The position numbers were made by a program, and so were the translations under genes. A model generated the notes under the pieces. That model was not told the origin of the DNA and made no database searches. It saw only the letters and a program-made list of their open reading frames with translations. Positions 8,068 to 15,810 of a stretch of 64,000 bases of DNA are shown piece after piece. Location of the stretch: the NCBI RefSeq assembly GCF_016862435.1, contig NZ_BOMY01000021.1, forward strand, positions 124,001 to 188,000, written 5' to 3'. The number at the start of each line of letters is the position of its first letter. The stretch's first letter is position 1. This DNA is from Paractinoplanes tereljensis. Lineage in GTDB: Bacteria; Actinomycetota; Actinomycetes; Mycobacteriales; Micromonosporaceae.

Positions 8068-8134
8068 GGTTCTTCTCCGTCCGGCGTCACCATTGACGCC
8101 TCGCGGCTGAGTCTATCATTTCGGGCATATGCCG

Positions 8135-9037
8135 CTAAATAGGCAACAATACGATCTTGCCCCGAGCCCGGCCCGACTCGCTGACCCGGTGCGCCTCGGC
8201 GATCTCGGCCAGCGGGAACGTCCGCACCGGCGGGAGCGCGAAACGGCCGGACTCGATCAGCCCGCCGATCTCGCCGAGAATGTAGAGCGCACGACCGGAG
8301 TCCCCCCGGCTGAACCGCACGTCGTACTTCCGCGCGCCGGCGAAATCGGCCACCGTCAGGACGTGCTCGGCCCCGCCGGCCAGCTCGATGAGTTCCGGCA
8401 GCACGTCACTGCCGGCCACGTCGAGCGCCCGGTCGACGCCGCCGGGCGCGAGCCGAAGCACCGGCCCGGCCAAACCGTCGCCGTAACCGACCGGCTCGGC
8501 GCCGAGCGAGCGCAGGTAGTCGTGGTTGGCCGGGCTGGCGGTACCGATCACCCGGGCGCCCCGGGCCACCGCGAACTGCACGGCAGCGCTGCCGACGCTC
8601 CCGGACGCGCCGTTGATCAGCAGCGTGCCGCCACCGGTGACGCCGAGCTGGTCGAGCGCCCGCGCGGCCGTCTCGATGGCCGCCGGCAACGCGGCGACCT
8701 GCGCGAAGTCGAGCGACGCCGGGATCGGCGCCCAGGCCGACAGGACCGCCCGCTCGGCCTGGGCGGCCCCGTCACCGTTGACGCCGAACACCCGGTCGCC
8801 GAGCGCGACACCGGAGACGCCGTCACCGATCTCGTCGACGATCCCGGCCGCCTCGTAGCCCAGGGTCTGCGGGAGGTCCTGATCCATCAGACCCTTGCGC
8901 TTCTTCCAGTCGCTCAGGCTGACCCCGGCCGCGTGCACCGCGATCCGGATCTGCCGCGGCCCGGGATGCGGGTCCGGAAGGTCCACGATCTCGAGGACCT
9001 CCGGACCACCGAACCGGCTGAAACGGGCTGCCTTCAT
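8135..9037 (-). CDS. NADP-dependent zinc-independent quinone-type oxidoreductase
   Basis: About 300 aa from ATG 9037 (MKAARFSRFGGPEVLEIVDL); an ATG three codons earlier is also possible. It is a medium-chain dehydrogenase/reductase of the quinone oxidoreductase group: an N-terminal GroES-like domain (HAAGVSLSDWKKRKG, then LGYEAAGIVDEIGDGV) and a Rossmann domain with GASGSVGSAAVQFAVARGAR. The catalytic-zinc cysteines are absent. It probably reduces small quinones or enones with NADPH; the physiological substrate cannot be read. It stands 32 bases downstream of the zinc alcohol dehydrogenase on the same strand. Confidence 0.88.
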   Translation of the reverse strand: MKAARFSRFGGPEVLEIVDLPDPHPGPRQIRIAVHAAGVSLSDWKKRKGLMDQDLPQTLGYEAAGIVDEIGDGVSGVALGDRVFGVNGDGAAQAERAVLSAWAPIPASLDFAQVAALPAAIETAARALDQLGVTGGGTLLINGASGSVGSAAVQFAVARGARVIGTASPANHDYLRSLGAEPVGYGDGLAGPVLRLAPGGVDRALDVAGSDVLPELIELAGGAEHVLTVADFAGARKYDVRFSRGDSGRALYILGEIGGLIESGRFALPPVRTFPLAEIAEAHRVSESGRARGKIVLLPI

Positions 9038-9069
9038 GCTGCCCATCTTCCCCGAGCGGAGCGTTCAGC

Positions 9070-10113
9070 TCAGCGGATCGAGTCGATATCGATCACGAAC
9101 CGGAAGCGGACATCGGACTTGAGCACCCGCTCGTACGCCTCGTTGACCGCGTCGCCGTCGATGACCTCGACCTCGGACGCGATGCCGTGCTCGGCGCAGA
9201 AGTCCAGCATCTCCTGGGTCTCGGCGATGCCGCCGATGCTCGATCCGGCGAACGAGCGCCGGTTGCCGAACAGCGAGAACACCTGCACCGGCAGCGCTTC
9301 CGGCGGGGCACCCACCGCGACCAGGGTGCCGTCCAGGCGCAGCAGCGACAGGTAGGCGCCCATGTCGACCGGCGCGCTGACCGTGTTGATGATCAGGTCG
9401 AACGTGTTGGCCAGCTTCTCGAACGTGGCCGGGTCACCGGTGGCGTAGTAGTGCTTCGCGCCGAAGGCCAGCCCGTCCTCCTTCTTGCCGAGGGTCTGCG
9501 ACAGCACGGTCACCTCGGCGCCCATCGCGGCGGCGATCTTGACGGCCATATGGCCGAGGCCACCCAGGCCGACCACCGCGACGTTGGTGCCGGGTCCGGC
9601 TTTCCAATGCGACAGCGGAGAGTACGTCGTGATGCCGGCACAGAGAAGCGGGGCCGCCTGCTCGTACGGGATCGACTCCGGCACCCGCAGCACGAAGTCC
9701 TGGTCCACCACGATGTGCGTCGAGTAACCGCCCTGGGTGATCGTGCCGTCCCGGTCGACCGCGGTGTAGGTGCCGGTGTTGCCGGCCAGGCAGTACTGCT
9801 CCTGTCCGGCCTGGCAGTTGGCGCAGTCCCGGCAGGAGTTGACCATGCAGCCGACCCCGACCCGGTCGCCGACCGCGTGCCGGGTGACCTCGGCGCCGAC
9901 CTCGGTGACCGCGCCGACGATCTCGTGGCCGACGGTCTGCGGGTAGGCGATCGGACCCCACTCGCCGCGCACGGTGTGGATGTCGGAGTGGCAGATACCG
10001 GCATACCGGATCTCGATCAGAACGTCGCGCGGCCCGACGTCGCGCCGCTCGACGGTGGTGCGCACGAGCGGCTCGGTGGCCGAGGGCGCGGCGATGGCGT
10101 TGACGGTACGAAT
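9070..10113 (-). CDS. Zinc NAD(P)-dependent alcohol dehydrogenase, apparent ATT start
   Basis: About 347 aa if initiated at ATT 10113. Motifs: catalytic zinc Cys and His in RYAGICHSDIHTVRGEWG and VGHEIVG, structural zinc CRDCANCQAGQEQYC, and GLGGLGHMAVKIAAAMGA for the cofactor. It matches the cinnamyl-alcohol/aldehyde reductase (YahK/AdhC-like) group. The only conventional in-frame start (GTG 10065) would remove the first conserved strand, TVNAIAAPSATEPLVRTTVE. Upstream of it no ATG, GTG, TTG or CTG occurs before an in-frame TAA at 10132-10134, while ATT at 10113-10111 has GGAGG five bases upstream. The start is therefore inferred to be the rare AUU. Confidence 0.85.
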   Translation of the reverse strand: MRTVNAIAAPSATEPLVRTTVERRDVGPRDVLIEIRYAGICHSDIHTVRGEWGPIAYPQTVGHEIVGAVTEVGAEVTRHAVGDRVGVGCMVNSCRDCANCQAGQEQYCLAGNTGTYTAVDRDGTITQGGYSTHIVVDQDFVLRVPESIPYEQAAPLLCAGITTYSPLSHWKAGPGTNVAVVGLGGLGHMAVKIAAAMGAEVTVLSQTLGKKEDGLAFGAKHYYATGDPATFEKLANTFDLIINTVSAPVDMGAYLSLLRLDGTLVAVGAPPEALPVQVFSLFGNRRSFAGSSIGGIAETQEMLDFCAEHGIASEVEVIDGDAVNEAYERVLKSDVRFRFVIDIDSIR

Positions 10114-10118
10114 GGTGT

Positions 10119-10123
10119 CCTCC
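10119..10123 (-). promoter_or_regulatory. Ribosome binding site supporting an ATT start
   Basis: GGAGG on the minus strand, five bases before ATT at 10113. It has no other start codon to serve in any nearby frame of this strand and decides the start of the alcohol dehydrogenase. Confidence 0.6.
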
Positions 10124-10152
10124 GAACAGAGTTACGGGTGGAGCGTGCGGAA

Positions 10153-10542
10153 TCAGGCGCCGCGCAGCAGCGCGACCATCTCCGGAAGCTCGTAGAAATC
10201 AGCCGTGGCCAGCGCCGACGGCGTGCCGCCGGCCGGATCGGCCCCGGTGGCGAGCAGTGCCTTGACCGTCTCGGGGTTCTGCTGGAACACCGCGGCGACC
10301 AGCGCGGACTGCCCCCGGTCGTTGACCCGGTTCGGTTCGGCCCCCTGCTCCAGCAGCGCGATCACGGTGTCGACGTGGTTGTGATAGGCCGCGAGGATGA
10401 GCAGGGTGTCGCCGGAGTCGTTGGTGAGATTGGCCGGCAGACCCGCGATGACGTTGCCGATCAGCTCCTCGGTGCCACCGGAGCGGGCCAGATCGAACAT
10501 GCGATGGGCGAACGCGATCGTCTCTTCATCCAGTTCAGCCAC
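10153..10542 (-). CDS. Small ankyrin-repeat protein
   Basis: 129 aa from GTG 10542. After a short helical head, three ankyrin-type units are visible: NDSGDTLLILAAYHNHVDTV, NDRGQSALVAAVFQQNPETV and a degenerate last unit around GGTPSALATADFYELPEMVA. No signal peptide or membrane segment. Bacterial proteins of this size and pattern are cytosolic and bind partner proteins; the partner is unknown. It lies upstream of the alcohol dehydrogenase on the same strand, separated by about 40 bases. Confidence 0.88.
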   Translation of the reverse strand: MAELDEETIAFAHRMFDLARSGGTEELIGNVIAGLPANLTNDSGDTLLILAAYHNHVDTVIALLEQGAEPNRVNDRGQSALVAAVFQQNPETVKALLATGADPAGGTPSALATADFYELPEMVALLRGA

Positions 10543-10578
10543 CCCGAAAGCCTACCCACCCGTGGTAACGGGCCTTGG

Positions 10579-11874
10579 TCAACCGGTCACGTACACGTCC
10601 CCGTCGGCGACGGTGACCTCGCGGGCGCTGCTGGCGCCGGTCAGCAGCAGGCGCGGCGAGCGGCGGTGCCCGGCGATGACCTCGATCCGCTGGATCGGCT
10701 GCGGGGTGGCCAGCGACGACTCGCGGCGCCAGGATCGGCCCGGGACCAGGCGGTACGTGTCGACGCCGGTGGCCGCCGGATCCGGGGTGGCGTAGACCCG
10801 CCAGGAGAGCGAGTCGGCCGGTTCCATGTCGCGGAACCGGGCGCCGGTGCCCAGGTCCTGGTGGCGCCAGCCGTGGCCGGGGCGGTGCACCGCGGCGTGG
10901 CCGTGCACCCGGGCCTGCTCGTCGAGCTGCATCCAGACCACGAACGGGGCCCGGCCGCCGAGCGTGGCGCCGACCAGGCTGATGTAGTCGGGTGAGCGCG
11001 GGTTCACCGCCTGCAGCTCGGTGGTGGCGACCTTCAGGTGCTGCTCCTGGCCGGCGTCGTCGACGACGGTGCCCAGGTCGTGCCCGCCGGCCGAGCGGAA
11101 CCGCAGGGTCGACGGGTCGAACTCGGCGTAGTAGACGTTGCGGTGGTAGCGGTCGTGCAGGTGGCCCTCCGGCCCGCCGCCGGCCAGCGTCCACACCATA
11201 GCGATGCGTTCCGGGTTGGTGAGGTGGCGCAGCTGGCCGAGGTAGATCTCGTTCATGTTGTCCGGCCGGTTGAGCGGCGCGATGCACCAGCGGTCGCCGG
11301 TCAGGGCGGTAGAACTCTGCCAGGTGCGGCCGTTGTCGACCGACCGCACGTACTTCATCGGCCGGGTGTCGGTGGGGAACGCCGGGTCGAAGTCGCCGGC
11401 CGTCTCCCGGATGAACACGAAAAGGTGCCCGGCGGAGGTCTTCACCGGCATCGGATAGGTCGCACCGAGTCCCTCCGGGATGATCGTGTCGGTCCAGACG
11501 CCGGCGATCGAGTGCGGGCGCGGGGATCGGGCCACCCACAGTTCGCGGTTGTGCAGGCCGCGGAAGACCAGCAGGTGACCGTCGTCGGCCTGGACCAGGG
11601 TCGGGTAGTTGTGCGAGTCGTTGTCGCCGCCGGCTACCCGCACCGGCGCCGACCAGGTGCGCCGCCGGTGGTCGTACTCCTGAACGTAGTTGTCCTCCTG
11701 AAAACCACCCCAGGAGATGAAGGTCTTGCCGGCCCGGGGGTCGTGCACGCCGCCGGCCACCGGCCGGCGGTCGGTGCGGGCCGCTGAGGCGGCCGCGACG
11801 GTCACCAGTTCCGGGCTCTTCGGCAAGGGCACAAAAGGCAGAAAACCCGAGGCCAGCAGCGTACGTCGTTTCAC
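10579..11874 (-). CDS. Secreted BNR-repeat (BNR-4 type) protein, putative polysaccharide lyase or sialidase-fold enzyme
   Basis: 431 aa from GTG 11874, which overlaps the GH79 stop by GTGA. The head MKRRTLLASGFLPFV resembles an export signal. The body is a beta-propeller: GGVHDPRAGKTFISWGGFQE, WSAPVRVAGGDNDSHNYPTL, GLGATYPMPVKTSAGHLFVF, YVRSVDNGRTWQSSTAL (an Asp-box-like motif). This matches BNR-4 proteins, a group that includes uronic-acid-cleaving lyases (ulvan and related families) as well as uncharacterised members. Last gene of the uronate operon, so action on a glucuronate-containing polymer is likely by context, but the reaction is not proven by motifs. Confidence 0.75.
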   Translation of the reverse strand: MKRRTLLASGFLPFVPLPKSPELVTVAAASAARTDRRPVAGGVHDPRAGKTFISWGGFQEDNYVQEYDHRRRTWSAPVRVAGGDNDSHNYPTLVQADDGHLLVFRGLHNRELWVARSPRPHSIAGVWTDTIIPEGLGATYPMPVKTSAGHLFVFIRETAGDFDPAFPTDTRPMKYVRSVDNGRTWQSSTALTGDRWCIAPLNRPDNMNEIYLGQLRHLTNPERIAMVWTLAGGGPEGHLHDRYHRNVYYAEFDPSTLRFRSAGGHDLGTVVDDAGQEQHLKVATTELQAVNPRSPDYISLVGATLGGRAPFVVWMQLDEQARVHGHAAVHRPGHGWRHQDLGTGARFRDMEPADSLSWRVYATPDPAATGVDTYRLVPGRSWRRESSLATPQPIQRIEVIAGHRRSPRLLLTGASSAREVTVADGDVYVTG

Positions 11875-13448
11875 AGCGTCACCACCACGGCGCTACCGGC
11901 CGCCACCGTGAGCGTCAGCGTGCCGCCCGCGACCCGGGCCTTTGACGGCACCGGCCGGAAGTGGCCGCTCGCGTCGACCGTCGCGCCCTGCACGGCGGTG
12001 GTCTCCTGGTCGAGTGCGGTGCCGGTCATCGCCAGCACCGAGGCGGCTCGATCGCGGCCACCGACGGTGAGCGTCACCTCGACCGGGGCGGCGTCCTTCT
12101 GCACCAGGGCGATGCGGGTGCGTCCGTCGTCGCCCCGCACGGCGTACGCCGAGATGTTGTTGTTGGTATTGAGGGTGACCGGAAGGAATCGGCCCGGGCC
12201 CATCTGCCGGGCCATCCAGATGCCGTAGTAGATCGGCATGACCCGGTAGTGCTGGGCGAGCTCGTAGGCCTTGCTGGACGCGCAGATCGGGGTGTAGCGC
12301 TGGAATTTGCCGTTCCAGATCGGGTCGTTGCAGACGCCGAGGCCGCCGTGGATGTTGACGCCGGCCATCCCGGCCTGCGCCATCGAGAGTCCGTAATCGA
12401 TCACCCAGAGCGCGGACGCGTATTTGTTGCTGACACCGTCGACGCCGCCGCTGTAGGCCGAGTTGGCCTCGTCGACCCGCATCGGCAGGCCGTTCGCGGT
12501 GGCCGCGGCCAGGTTGCCGGCGACCGAGTTGAGCTGCGCGGCGATCTGGCCGGGCGCCAGCATCCGGTCGATGGTGATGTCGGGGCCCGACGCGTACTGG
12601 TGGACGGTCAGCATCGCCATCCGGTCGTGCTCGTCGGCGGCCAGCGAGGCCGCCCAGGACGAGGAGGTGCCGGCAGTGTCCGGGCCGGCGATCCGGTCGT
12701 GGCCGACGACGTCGGCGCAGGCCGACCAGTCGGCGTGGTACTGCGGGTAGTCGAAGCCGGCCGGGCGCAGGGCCTTGCCCGCCCACTGGTCCGGTTCGTT
12801 GCCGCATTCCACCGCGACCAGGCGTTTGCCGAGGATGCGGTCCATCGCGCGGACCTGGTCGGCGGCCCGGGCCGGGTCCCAGCGGCCGACGTTGACGCCT
12901 ACCTCGGTCTTCCAGCCGGTGGCGTCGAGCAGCGCGCGGAGGCGCTTGAGGTCGGCCGGGGTGACGATGTCCTCGACCCAGGCCGGCTTGGGGTCGGGCG
13001 GGGTCTGCCCGGCCGGAATCCAGAGGGTGTCGCGGTCGAGAGTGTTGCCGCCGATCCGCAGGTTGCTCGGGCCGAGCGTGCGCATCAGCTGGGTCATGTT
13101 GCCCTTGGCCGGGTCCAGGTTCCCGATGCCAAGCTCCCGCATCTCGAACGACAGCCCCACGGCGTCAGCGTTGAGCCGCCGACCCGGATGCGCCGAGTCA
13201 ACCGCGACCGCGGCACTAACGTTAGCGCCGCTAACGTTAGTCGCCCTAACGTTAGTGTGCCCAACGTTAGGCAGCCCAACGTTAGTCGCCCTAACGTTAG
13301 TGAGCCCAACGTTAGTGAGACGAACGTTAGGGCGGCCAACGTTGGTGGGACTCACGGTTTGGGCGTGGACGGGTGGGGCTATGGCGAGGACGGCCAGGCC
13401 GGCTGCGGCCAGTGCCGCTGCTCTTCGGTACACGGTGGGCTCCTTCAT
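11871..13448 (-). CDS. Secreted GH79-family glycosidase (beta-glucuronidase type) with N-terminal NV pentapeptide repeats
   Basis: 525 aa from ATG 13448, overlapping the previous stop by ATGA. A signal peptide (ends near PPVHAQ) is followed by nine five-residue units centred on Asn-Val (residues 36-77) and then the catalytic TIM barrel. The acid/base Glu is in AVECGNEPDQW (Glu218) and the candidate nucleophile in MRVDEANSAY (Glu327). The C-terminal 100 residues form the beta sandwich usual in GH79 (RIALVQKDAAPVEVTLTVGG). The family removes terminal beta-glucuronosyl units; 4-O-methyl glucuronidase or heparanase-like action are alternatives. It sits in the uronate operon and would supply free uronic acid outside the cell. 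Confidence 0.88.
   Translation of the reverse strand: MKEPTVYRRAAALAAAGLAVLAIAPPVHAQTVSPTNVGRPNVRLTNVGLTNVRATNVGLPNVGHTNVRATNVSGANVSAAVAVDSAHPGRRLNADAVGLSFEMRELGIGNLDPAKGNMTQLMRTLGPSNLRIGGNTLDRDTLWIPAGQTPPDPKPAWVEDIVTPADLKRLRALLDATGWKTEVGVNVGRWDPARAADQVRAMDRILGKRLVAVECGNEPDQWAGKALRPAGFDYPQYHADWSACADVVGHDRIAGPDTAGTSSSWAASLAADEHDRMAMLTVHQYASGPDITIDRMLAPGQIAAQLNSVAGNLAAATANGLPMRVDEANSAYSGGVDGVSNKYASALWVIDYGLSMAQAGMAGVNIHGGLGVCNDPIWNGKFQRYTPICASSKAYELAQHYRVMPIYYGIWMARQMGPGRFLPVTLNTNNNISAYAVRGDDGRTRIALVQKDAAPVEVTLTVGGRDRAASVLAMTGTALDQETTAVQGATVDASGHFRPVPSKARVAGGTLTLTVAAGSAVVVTL
13218..13343. repeat. Nine AACGTT palindromes at exact 15-bp period
   Basis: AACGTT occurs at 13218, 13233, 13248, 13263, 13278, 13293, 13308, 13323 and 13338, always 15 bases apart, mostly within CTAACGTTAG or CCAACGTTAG. 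It lies inside the GH79 gene just after the signal-peptide codons and encodes Asn-Val at every fifth residue. Because each core is palindromic and in phase, the opposite strand also reads Asn-Val every five codons. Confidence 0.95.
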
Positions 13449-14554
13449 GCGACCGCGGCGGCGACCGCGGCGAACAGGTCCTGGCGCCAGGCGGGGGCCA
13501 GGCCCAGGTGGTAAAGGCTGAAGCGGCTGGCGCCGGCGGCCCGGAGAGCCTGGACGTGCGGCGCGAGCGTGGCGGGATCCGTCGGGTGGAGCAGGGTCAC
13601 GTAGGCGTCGACCGGCCGGCCGTGGGCGACCGCCTGCCGGACCAGGTCCTCGGAGCCGAGCGGCCAGCACGGCACGAGCAGGGCATCCACGTCGGCGGCG
13701 GCGGAAGCGGTCAGGCCCGGCGAGGGGCCGGTCGCCCACGGGTCCGGGTGCGCGTGCAGCGTGACCGGCAGGTCCGAGGGAAGAGCGGCGAGCACTTGAG
13801 CGCGCAGCAGGTCGGTGTGCCGATGCCGGACCGCCAGCAGCGCCGCCAGCACCTCGCCGGCCGGCCCGCCCGCTGCCGGAGCAGACGGCACCTCGGCCGC
13901 GCGCGTGGCCGCTCGCAGTGCGGCCACCACCTCGGCCGGATCGAGGCCGTCGGCCGCCCACGCCGTCCGGCACCCGGTGCAGCAGCAGATGGACAGCAGC
14001 CGGGCGGTGGACGGCGTCCAGGCGCCGTCGGTCTTCTCGTGGTGGCCCAGATGGGTGACGCCCATCTGGCCGCAACCCTCCAGCGAGACGCCGTCCAGGT
14101 CCAGGTCGTGGACGGCTTCCGCGGCGAGGGTGGCGGCGTGGTCGCGCACTTCGGCGTGGGCGGGGCACAACGCGTACGGATAGGGCTCGCCGAAGCAATT
14201 GACCACCGTGACGTCCGGTCGTCGCGTGCCGAGGCGGGTGTTGTGTGTAAGCACGATCCAGGCCGTCACCTGGTGGCCGGCCTGTTTGAGCAGGGTCGCG
14301 GCCTCGCCGAAGGCGTCCGGGGACGCGACCCAGGACGGCTCGATCGGCCGCAGATCCTGGCCTTTCCAGGCCGACGGGCGCACCGGGCGATAGAGCGCCG
14401 CCCACCGGGCGTCGACGATGCGATGCGCCGGGTGCATCGGGGTGGCGGCTCGCGTGGAGTGATAGGCCGCCGCCAGCGTGATCCGCTGCGGCGCCCGGGC
14501 GAGAAAGCCGGGATCGCCCAGCACATCCCACGGATAGGCGTGCCCGTTCACCAT
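13445..14554 (-). CDS. Unrecognised 369-aa protein, possible TIM-barrel glycoside hydrolase-like enzyme
   Basis: Starts at ATG 14554, with GGAGG six bases upstream and a 7-base overlap with the dehydratase end; its stop overlaps the GH79 start (ATGA). No signal peptide, so probably cytosolic. Visible strands and loops suggest a (beta/alpha)8 barrel: RITLAAAYHSTRAATPMHPA, HQVTAWIVLTHNTRLG, VTVVNCFGEPYPYALCPAHA, DLDGVSLEGCGQMG, GHHEKTDG. A cysteine cluster, LLSICCCTGCR, follows at about residue 200. Conserved-looking acids (Glu in DGVSLEGCG) and His pairs could be catalytic. I cannot name a family; an enzyme acting on an imported uronide or aldarate lactone is a context-based guess. Confidence 0.6.
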   Translation of the reverse strand: MVNGHAYPWDVLGDPGFLARAPQRITLAAAYHSTRAATPMHPAHRIVDARWAALYRPVRPSAWKGQDLRPIEPSWVASPDAFGEAATLLKQAGHQVTAWIVLTHNTRLGTRRPDVTVVNCFGEPYPYALCPAHAEVRDHAATLAAEAVHDLDLDGVSLEGCGQMGVTHLGHHEKTDGAWTPSTARLLSICCCTGCRTAWAADGLDPAEVVAALRAATRAAEVPSAPAAGGPAGEVLAALLAVRHRHTDLLRAQVLAALPSDLPVTLHAHPDPWATGPSPGLTASAAADVDALLVPCWPLGSEDLVRQAVAHGRPVDAYVTLLHPTDPATLAPHVQALRAAGASRFSLYHLGLAPAWRQDLFAAVAAAVA

Positions 14555-15810
14555 CGCGGCCTCCGTTTGACGTAGTCGGGCTCGAACCGTTGCCGGTAGG
14601 AGGTGTCGTCGCGTTCGCGGATACCGCAGTGCAGCCAGTTCTCGTGCAGCCGGGCGAGCGCGTCCTGGTCGAGGGTCACGCCCAGGCCGGGCGTGTCCGG
14701 CACGGTGGCCGCTCCCCCGCTGATCTCGAGCGGCGCGGTGACCACGTCCACCCCGGACTGCCACGGCGTGTGCGTGTCCACGGCGTACGTGAGAAAAGGC
14801 GTCGACGCGGCGAGGTGCGTCATGGCGGCCAGGCTGATGCCGAGGTGGGAATTGGAGTGCATGGAGACGCCGAGTCCCCAGGTGCGGCAGATCGCGGCGA
14901 GTTCGGCCGAGGCGCGCAGCCCACCCCAGTAGTGGTGGTCGGCCAGCACGATCTGGACCGAGCCACGGCGTACCGCCTCGGGCAGGTCGGCGAAAGCGAC
15001 CACGCACATGTTGGTCGCCAGCGGCATCGGGGCGAGCGCGGCCACCTCGGCCATCCCGGCCAGCCCGCCGGTCGGGTCCTCCAGGTATTCGAGGAGTCCG
15101 GACGTCTCGGCCGCGACCTTGATCGAGGTCGCCGGGGTCCACGCGGCATTGGGGTCGAGCCGCAGCGGCAGCGACGGGAAGGCGTCGCGCAGCGCCCGGA
15201 TCGCGTCGATCTCCTCGGCGGGTGGGAAGACGCCGCCCTTGAGCTTGATCGACTCGAAGCCGTAGCGGTCGATCATCGAGCGGGCCTGGGCCACGATCCC
15301 GGCGGGATCGAGCGCCGGCCCCCAGGCGTCCGGTGACGCGCCGGGATGGCCGGCCCACTTGTAGAAGAGGTACGCGGAGAACGGCACCCGGTCGCGCACC
15401 TTCCCGCCGAGCAGGTCGTGGACCGGCCGCCCGATGGCCTGTCCCTGCAGGTCGAGCAGCGCGACCTCGAACGCCGACACGACTCGGGCCAGGGTCTTGG
15501 CGGCGGTCGAGTCGCCGGTGAGCCCGTGCCGGTCGGGTGCGTCGACGGTGCCGATGGCCGCGGCTATCCGCTGAGACAAACCTGACAGGTCGTAAATATC
15601 CAGGCCATCGAGAGACGCTGCTGCCGCTCCCAAAAGCGATAGATGCGCTATGTCGCCATAGGTCTCGCCCAACCCGACGAGGTCGCCCGCGAACACCTGG
15701 AGCACCGCACGTAACGCCCACGGCTCGTGCACGCCGGCCGAGTTCAGCAGGGGCGGATCGGGAAAGGCGATCGGTGTGACCTTTACCCCGCGTACCGAAA
15801 GCATTGTCAT
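14548..15810 (-). CDS. gudD: Glucarate dehydratase (enolase superfamily)
   Basis: Up to 420 aa. Start is ATG 15810 (overlapping the permease stop by ATGA) or ATG 15804, which has AAAGG six bases before it. Enolase-superfamily barrel with the glucarate-dehydratase residue set: KxK in ESIKLKGGVF, metal ligands in LRLDPNAAW, EYLEDP and LATNM, the Asp of LADHHYWGG and catalytic His in MHSNSHLGISLAA. It also carries the typical FSAYLFYKWAGHPG loop. It dehydrates D-glucarate (or L-idarate) to 5-keto-4-deoxyglucarate, the substrate of the aldolase encoded at 21669-22430. Galactarate specificity cannot be excluded. Confidence 0.9.
   Translation of the reverse strand: MTMLSVRGVKVTPIAFPDPPLLNSAGVHEPWALRAVLQVFAGDLVGLGETYGDIAHLSLLGAAAASLDGLDIYDLSGLSQRIAAAIGTVDAPDRHGLTGDSTAAKTLARVVSAFEVALLDLQGQAIGRPVHDLLGGKVRDRVPFSAYLFYKWAGHPGASPDAWGPALDPAGIVAQARSMIDRYGFESIKLKGGVFPPAEEIDAIRALRDAFPSLPLRLDPNAAWTPATSIKVAAETSGLLEYLEDPTGGLAGMAEVAALAPMPLATNMCVVAFADLPEAVRRGSVQIVLADHHYWGGLRASAELAAICRTWGLGVSMHSNSHLGISLAAMTHLAASTPFLTYAVDTHTPWQSGVDVVTAPLEISGGAATVPDTPGLGVTLDQDALARLHENWLHCGIRERDDTSYRQRFEPDYVKRRPRW

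Noticed and set aside
10065..10067. GTG 10065 as the start of the zinc alcohol dehydrogenase
   Set aside because: It would delete the conserved first beta strand, and it has no ribosome site; the upstream ATT with GGAGG fits better.
13218..13343. CRISPR array or integrase att array
   Set aside because: The 15-bp period is too short, there are no unique spacers, and the repeats keep the GH79 reading frame.
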